The notes under the pieces: generated by a model
Database searches by the model: none
Seen by the model: only the letters and a program-made list of their open reading frames with translations
What the model was told of the DNA's origin: nothing
Made by a program: the position numbers and the translations under genes
Source: Streptomyces flavidovirens DSM 40150
GTDB lineage: Bacteria; Actinomycetota; Actinomycetes; Streptomycetales; Streptomycetaceae
Direction of reading: 5' to 3'
NCBI RefSeq assembly: GCF_000429085.1
Contig: NZ_AUBE01000014.1
Location: forward strand, 62,001-126,000
Length of the DNA: 64,000 nucleotides
In this document: positions 57,931-64,000 of the stretch, piece after piece
Position numbering within the stretch: the stretch's first letter is position 1
Layout of the letters: each line of letters opens with the position of its first letter

Positions 57931-57976
57931 TGACCGAATCGCGGGCATGTACTAGAGTTATCTCGACATCGAGATA
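57931..57976 (+). promoter_or_regulatory. acnA promoter with 18-bp palindromic operator
   Basis: A -35-like TGACCG (57931-57936) and -10-like TAGAGT (57953-57958) are 16 nt apart. Directly after lies TATCTCGA-CA-TCGAGATA (57959-57976), a perfect palindrome covering the expected transcription start. From memory, the MarR-type regulator TamR of S. coelicolor controls the aconitase gene through a site of this general kind; I cannot confirm identity. The leader to GTG 58105 is about 130 nt and has further CTAAG/CTTAG elements at about 58023-58038. Confidence 0.65.
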
Positions 57977-58104
57977 TCTGCCCAAGGCGTACCGCAGCCG
58001 CCGACCGGTAAGGGTGACCTAACTAAGTCTTACCTTAGCGGATGGCCAGGGGGTCGTGGCGGCAGGATGCGGTAGAAACGCGCACATTGAAGAAGGAGAC
58101 TGTC

Positions 58105-60951
<2,847 letters not shown>

Positions 60952-60965
60952 TCGCCACCGCATGA

Positions 60966-61009
60966 CGCAGAAGGGCCGCATCCCAGCGACGGGGTGCGGC
61001 CCTTCTGCG
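60966..61009. terminator. Bidirectional terminator between acnA and GH92 gene
   Basis: Perfect 15-bp arms CGCAGAAGGGCCGCA / TGCGGCCCTTCTGCG enclose a 14-nt loop, 14 nt after the acnA stop and 33 nt from the convergent GH92 stop. It is strong in both directions. Confidence 0.88.
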
Positions 61010-61042
61010 ACTCCCGTGCGGCCGGTCCCCCCTGCACCTGAG

Positions 61043-64000
61043 TCACCCCAGGAGCTCCACCTCGGCGAGGGTCGCCGGTCCGTCCGGTACCAGCCGGTAC
61101 TTCGCGTACCTGTGTGGGCGGGCGACGGTGAAGACGCGGGTCTGGCGGTCCCAGGCGAAGGACTCTCCCGTACGCCTGTCGAGGTCCCTCCACTTCTCAC
61201 CGTCCCGCGAGCCCTGGAGCACCCAGCTCCGAGGGGCCTTGGCGCGGTCCGAGGAGGTGAGGGTGTACTGGAAGGCGCGGGTGTCCGGCTTCACCGGCAG
61301 GTCGACGCTCTCGAACTGCCCGTTCGTGTCCGAGGAGTTGTCGAAGAGCGGCCCGGTGGCGCTGATCGCGTCCGCCTGCGGCGCGGGCACCTTGTCGTCC
61401 TTCGTGAGGGAGACCGGGGCGGCCTTCTCGCCCGTACCCCATGAGGAGGGCTTCGGACCCATGTCGAACTCCAGAGTGCCGCCCCGTGCCAGCAGGTCGT
61501 GCGGCAGCGCCGTCGACTTCCAGGGCTTGCCGTTGACCTTCAGGCCCTGGACGTAGACGTTCTTCGCGCTGTTCTTCGGGGCCTTGACCACCAGGTCGCG
61601 GCTGTTCTCCAGGTGGACGGTGGTCTTCGTGAAGAGGGGCGAGCCGATCGCGTACTCGCCGCTGCCCATGACCAGCGGGTAGAAGCCGAGCGAGGAGAAG
61701 AGGTACCAGGCGGACTGCTCGCCGTTGTCCTCGTCGCCGTGGTAGCCCTGGCCGATCTCGCTGCCGGTGTAGAGACGGGAGAGGACCTCGCGGACCTTCT
61801 CCTGGGTCTTCCAGGGCTTGCCCGCCGCGTTGTACATATACGTCGCGTGGTGGGCCACCTGGTTGCTGTGGCCGTACATGCCCATCCGTACGTCGCGCGC
61901 CTCCGTCATCTCGTGGATGACGCCGCCGTACGAACCGGCGAACTCGGGGGCCGCCGTCTCCGGGGTGGAGAAGTAGCGGTCGAGCTTGTCGCCGAGGCCG
62001 GAGCGGCCGCCGTAGAGGTTGGCGAGGCCGCGGGAGTCCTGGGGCGCGGTGAAGGCGTAGCCCCAGCCGTTGGTCTCGGTGTAGTCGTAACCCCAGATGC
62101 GGGGGTCGTACCGGTCGGACGGGACCCGCCAGTCGCCCTTGAGGTCGCGGCCCTGGAAGAAGCCGGCCTTGTCGTCGAAGAGCTTGACGTAGTTGCGGGC
62201 GCGGTTGAGGAAGTACGCCGACTCCTCCTTGTAGCGCGCCTTTTTCATCTTCTTGTGGAGCGCCTCGCCCATCTTCGCGAGGCCGTAGTCGTTGAGGTAG
62301 CCCTCCAGGGACCAGGAGAGGCCCTCGTGGGTCTCGGTGGAGGCGTACCCGAGGAAGGGGGACGTCTTCATGCCCTTGCGGCCCACGCCGGAGAAGGGCG
62401 GCACGACGGTGGCATTTTTGAGCGCCGCCTCGTACGCCGCCTCGGCGTCGAAGCCGACGCCCTTGACGTACGCGTCGGCGAACGCCACGTCGGACGAGGT
62501 CCCGGTCATCAGGTCGGCGTAACCCGGCGACGACCAGCGGGAAATCCAGCCGCCGTCCTTGTACTGCTGGACGAAGCCGTCGACGAGCTTGCCCGCCTTC
62601 TTGGGAGTGAGGAAGGAGTACGCCGGCCAGGTCGTCCGGTAGGTGTCCCAGAAACCGTTGTTGACGTACACCTCGCCGTCGACGATCTTCGCGCCGGTGT
62701 GGGTCGGGGTGTCGGGGCCCGGCTGCTTCGAGAAGGGGCTCGCGTACTGCTGCCGGGGGCGGGCCTTGGTGCCCGTGTTCTCGAAACCGGAGTTCGGATA
62801 CAGGTACAGCCGGTAGAGGCTGGAGTAGAGGGTCGTCAACTGGTCGCGGCTCGCGCCCTCGACCTCGACGCGGCCGAGGAGGTCGTCCCAGGCGTCCTGC
62901 GCGCGGTCCTTGACGCGCTCGAAGGACGTGCCTGCCGGGATCTCGTCGGCGAGGTTCTTCTTCGCCTGGTCCACACTGATGAGTGAAGTCGCCAGCCGCA
63001 GGGTCACCCGGCCGTCGGCGCCCGGTTTGAAGCGTAGGTAGCCGGTGACGTCATCGCCTCCACCGCCGCTGAGCTTGCCGCTCCCGGTGACGGGCGCGTC
63101 GAAGACGCCGTACACGAAGAGCCTGGTGGCGCCGGTGGACAGGCCGCTCTTGACGTCCGAGAAGCCGGTGAAGGAGCGGGTGGCGGGGTCGAGGGTGAGG
63201 CCGCCGTCGTTCGACACGTTGTCGAAGATGACGCTCGCGTCGTCACCGGGATAGGTGAACCGCATCATCGCCGCGTGATCGGTCGGGGTCATCTCGGCCT
63301 TCACACCGTTCTCGAAAGTGACCCCGTACTCGTGCGCCTTTGCCGTCTCCTTCTCGTGGCGGAAGGGCAGGGCGCGCGCCTTGCGGGCGGCGTCCGGGGT
63401 GCCCGCCACCGCGGACGGCATCAGCTGGAACGTCTGCCGGTCACCCATCCACGGGCTCGGCTCGTGGCTCGCGCTGAACGCCTGGATGGTGGGGAGGTTG
63501 TCGCTGTTGTTGCCGCGGGCGTAGTCGTACAGCCAACTGGTGGAGGCCGCGTTGGTCACCGGCGTCCAGAAGTTGAAACCGTGCGGGACGGCGGTGGCGG
63601 GGATGTTGTTGCCGCGCGAGAAGGCGCCGCTGGAGTGCGTGCCGCGGGTGGTCGAGACGTAGTCGGAGAGGTGCGCCAGGCGCTTCTCTGGGGCCTTGGG
63701 GGAGATGGTGATGTCATCGACCCAGCCGCTGAACTTCGCCGGACCCTTGGGGGAGTCGTACGCCACCAGGACCCGGTCGACGGTCTTGCCGGCCGCTACG
63801 GCGCCGATCCGCGACGCCTTGTGGTTCCACTGGTTGACGTACAGCGTCTTGGACGCGCCCTGGCCCTGCGGGGACAGGACCGCGCCGTGCTGGTCGAGGG
63901 CGCGCAGATCACTCAGATAGGTGCCGTCAGTGAAGGCCAGGTCGACCGACACGTTCGTGGCGGGGTAGTTGAGGTCGGTCTCGGGGAGGGACGGGAAGAC
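61043..64000 (-). CDS. GH92 family glycosidase (alpha-mannosidase type), 5' end beyond window
   Basis: More than 980 residues are visible; the frame is open to the edge, so the signal peptide and true start are outside. Order: beta-sandwich with F-S-G-W-V-D-D-I, GH92 N-domain (S-G-A-F-S-R-G-N-N-I-P), (alpha/alpha)6 domain with W-D-T-Y-R-T-T-W-P, G-D-E-D-N-G near the Ca/water site, and a C-terminal discoidin-like part (W-V-L-Q-G-S-R-D-G). In the usual N-E-P-x-H-H motif this protein reads S-N-Q-V-A-H-H (Gln codon at 61860-61862). Loss of the acid Glu fits enzymes that cleave mannose-1-phospho-6-mannose diesters instead of mannosides. This is inferred from memory of that family. Confidence 0.88.
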   Translation of the reverse strand, partial: VFPSLPETDLNYPATNVSVDLAFTDGTYLSDLRALDQHGAVLSPQGQGASKTLYVNQWNHKASRIGAVAAGKTVDRVLVAYDSPKGPAKFSGWVDDITISPKAPEKRLAHLSDYVSTTRGTHSSGAFSRGNNIPATAVPHGFNFWTPVTNAASTSWLYDYARGNNSDNLPTIQAFSASHEPSPWMGDRQTFQLMPSAVAGTPDAARKARALPFRHEKETAKAHEYGVTFENGVKAEMTPTDHAAMMRFTYPGDDASVIFDNVSNDGGLTLDPATRSFTGFSDVKSGLSTGATRLFVYGVFDAPVTGSGKLSGGGGDDVTGYLRFKPGADGRVTLRLATSLISVDQAKKNLADEIPAGTSFERVKDRAQDAWDDLLGRVEVEGASRDQLTTLYSSLYRLYLYPNSGFENTGTKARPRQQYASPFSKQPGPDTPTHTGAKIVDGEVYVNNGFWDTYRTTWPAYSFLTPKKAGKLVDGFVQQYKDGGWISRWSSPGYADLMTGTSSDVAFADAYVKGVGFDAEAAYEAALKNATVVPPFSGVGRKGMKTSPFLGYASTETHEGLSWSLEGYLNDYGLAKMGEALHKKMKKARYKEESAYFLNRARNYVKLFDDKAGFFQGRDLKGDWRVPSDRYDPRIWGYDYTETNGWGYAFTAPQDSRGLANLYGGRSGLGDKLDRYFSTPETAAPEFAGSYGGVIHEMTEARDVRMGMYGHSNQVAHHATYMYNAAGKPWKTQEKVREVLSRLYTGSEIGQGYHGDEDNGEQSAWYLFSSLGFYPLVMGSGEYAIGSPLFTKTTVHLENSRDLVVKAPKNSAKNVYVQGLKVNGKPWKSTALPHDLLARGGTLEFDMGPKPSSWGTGEKAAPVSLTKDDKVPAPQADAISATGPLFDNSSDTNGQFESVDLPVKPDTRAFQYTLTSSDRAKAPRSWVLQGSRDGEKWRDLDRRTGESFAWDRQTRVFTVARPHRYAKYRLVPDGPATLAEVELLG

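Noticed and set aside
58005..58040. Iron-box (DmdR/DtxR)-like sequence in the acnA leader
   Set aside because: GTGACCTAA resembles one half-site, but the other half does not match and symmetry is poor. Kept only as a remark in the promoter entry.
61499..62986. 495-codon plus-strand frame opposite the GH92 gene
   Set aside because: Composition is a mirror of the GH92 gene and has no recognisable fold.

Overview
The window is high-GC chromosomal DNA of a Streptomyces or close relative. Evidence: GC-rich third codon positions, GGAGG-type ribosome sites with frequent GTG starts, ATGA/GTGA overlaps, a lone rare TTA codon, and typical genes (Pnkp/Hen1, SepF-like, HTH-fused MurA, SigE-type sigma factor, F420-type LLM enzyme). 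From memory, the order sepF-like ... arcA, argF ... murA ... acnA resembles the SCO596x-SCO5999 core region of S. coelicolor; I could not check this.

Layout. (1) 1-10.3 kb: tail of a DHA2 exporter, a frameshifted metallo-beta-lactamase-fold gene, an MFS transporter and a LysR regulator. Divergent from the regulator lies a six-gene aromatic operon: FAH-family enzyme, cyclase-family hydrolase, FAD monooxygenase, ACMSD-like amidohydrolase, type I extradiol dioxygenase and a second FAH enzyme. (2) 10.3-14.6 kb, minus strand: molybdate locus with tandem molbindin, a decayed and an intact HTH-TOBE gene, ModA and a ModB-ModC fusion. (3) 14.9-18.2 kb: cobalamin riboswitch ahead of a BtuCDF-like ABC importer. 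(4) 18.3-24.9 kb: GH13 glucosidase, SepF-like protein, P-loop ATPase plus MazG-like protein, a conserved hypothetical with a TTA codon, LLM oxidoreductase and homocysteine methyltransferase. (5) 25.0-29.1 kb: Hen1-Pnkp RNA repair operon. (6) 29.2-31.5 kb: arginine deiminase and ornithine carbamoyltransferase.

(7) 31.6-40.1 kb: CoA-linked aromatic (probably 2-aminobenzoate-type) catabolism: enoyl-CoA hydratase, fused FAD monooxygenase/OYE reductase, aryl-CoA ligase, PaaX-type regulator, acyl-CoA dehydrogenase and RidA. Two near-identical palindromes share TGACGACAGTCA and lie in the two promoter regions of this set, which suggests one regulon. (8) 40.3-50.5 kb: sigma factor with membrane partner, gene relics, DHA2 exporter, NmrA-like protein, VOC protein, small conserved proteins, lipase-maturation-factor protein and an M50/CBS protease. 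(9) 50.7-61.0 kb: HTH-MurA and aconitase, separated by a block of RidA, DUF1062, PhyH, AraC, aldo/keto reductase and a broken XRE regulator. Both promoters carry a TATCTC-N6-GAGAT palindrome. (10) 61.0-64.0 kb: a GH92 enzyme cut by the window edge, whose usual catalytic-acid Glu appears to be Gln.

The strongest leads are the paired PaaX-type operators, the shared murA/acnA palindrome, the Glu-to-Gln GH92 enzyme and the unassigned aromatic operon. I see no tRNA, rRNA, CRISPR array or complete insertion sequence.
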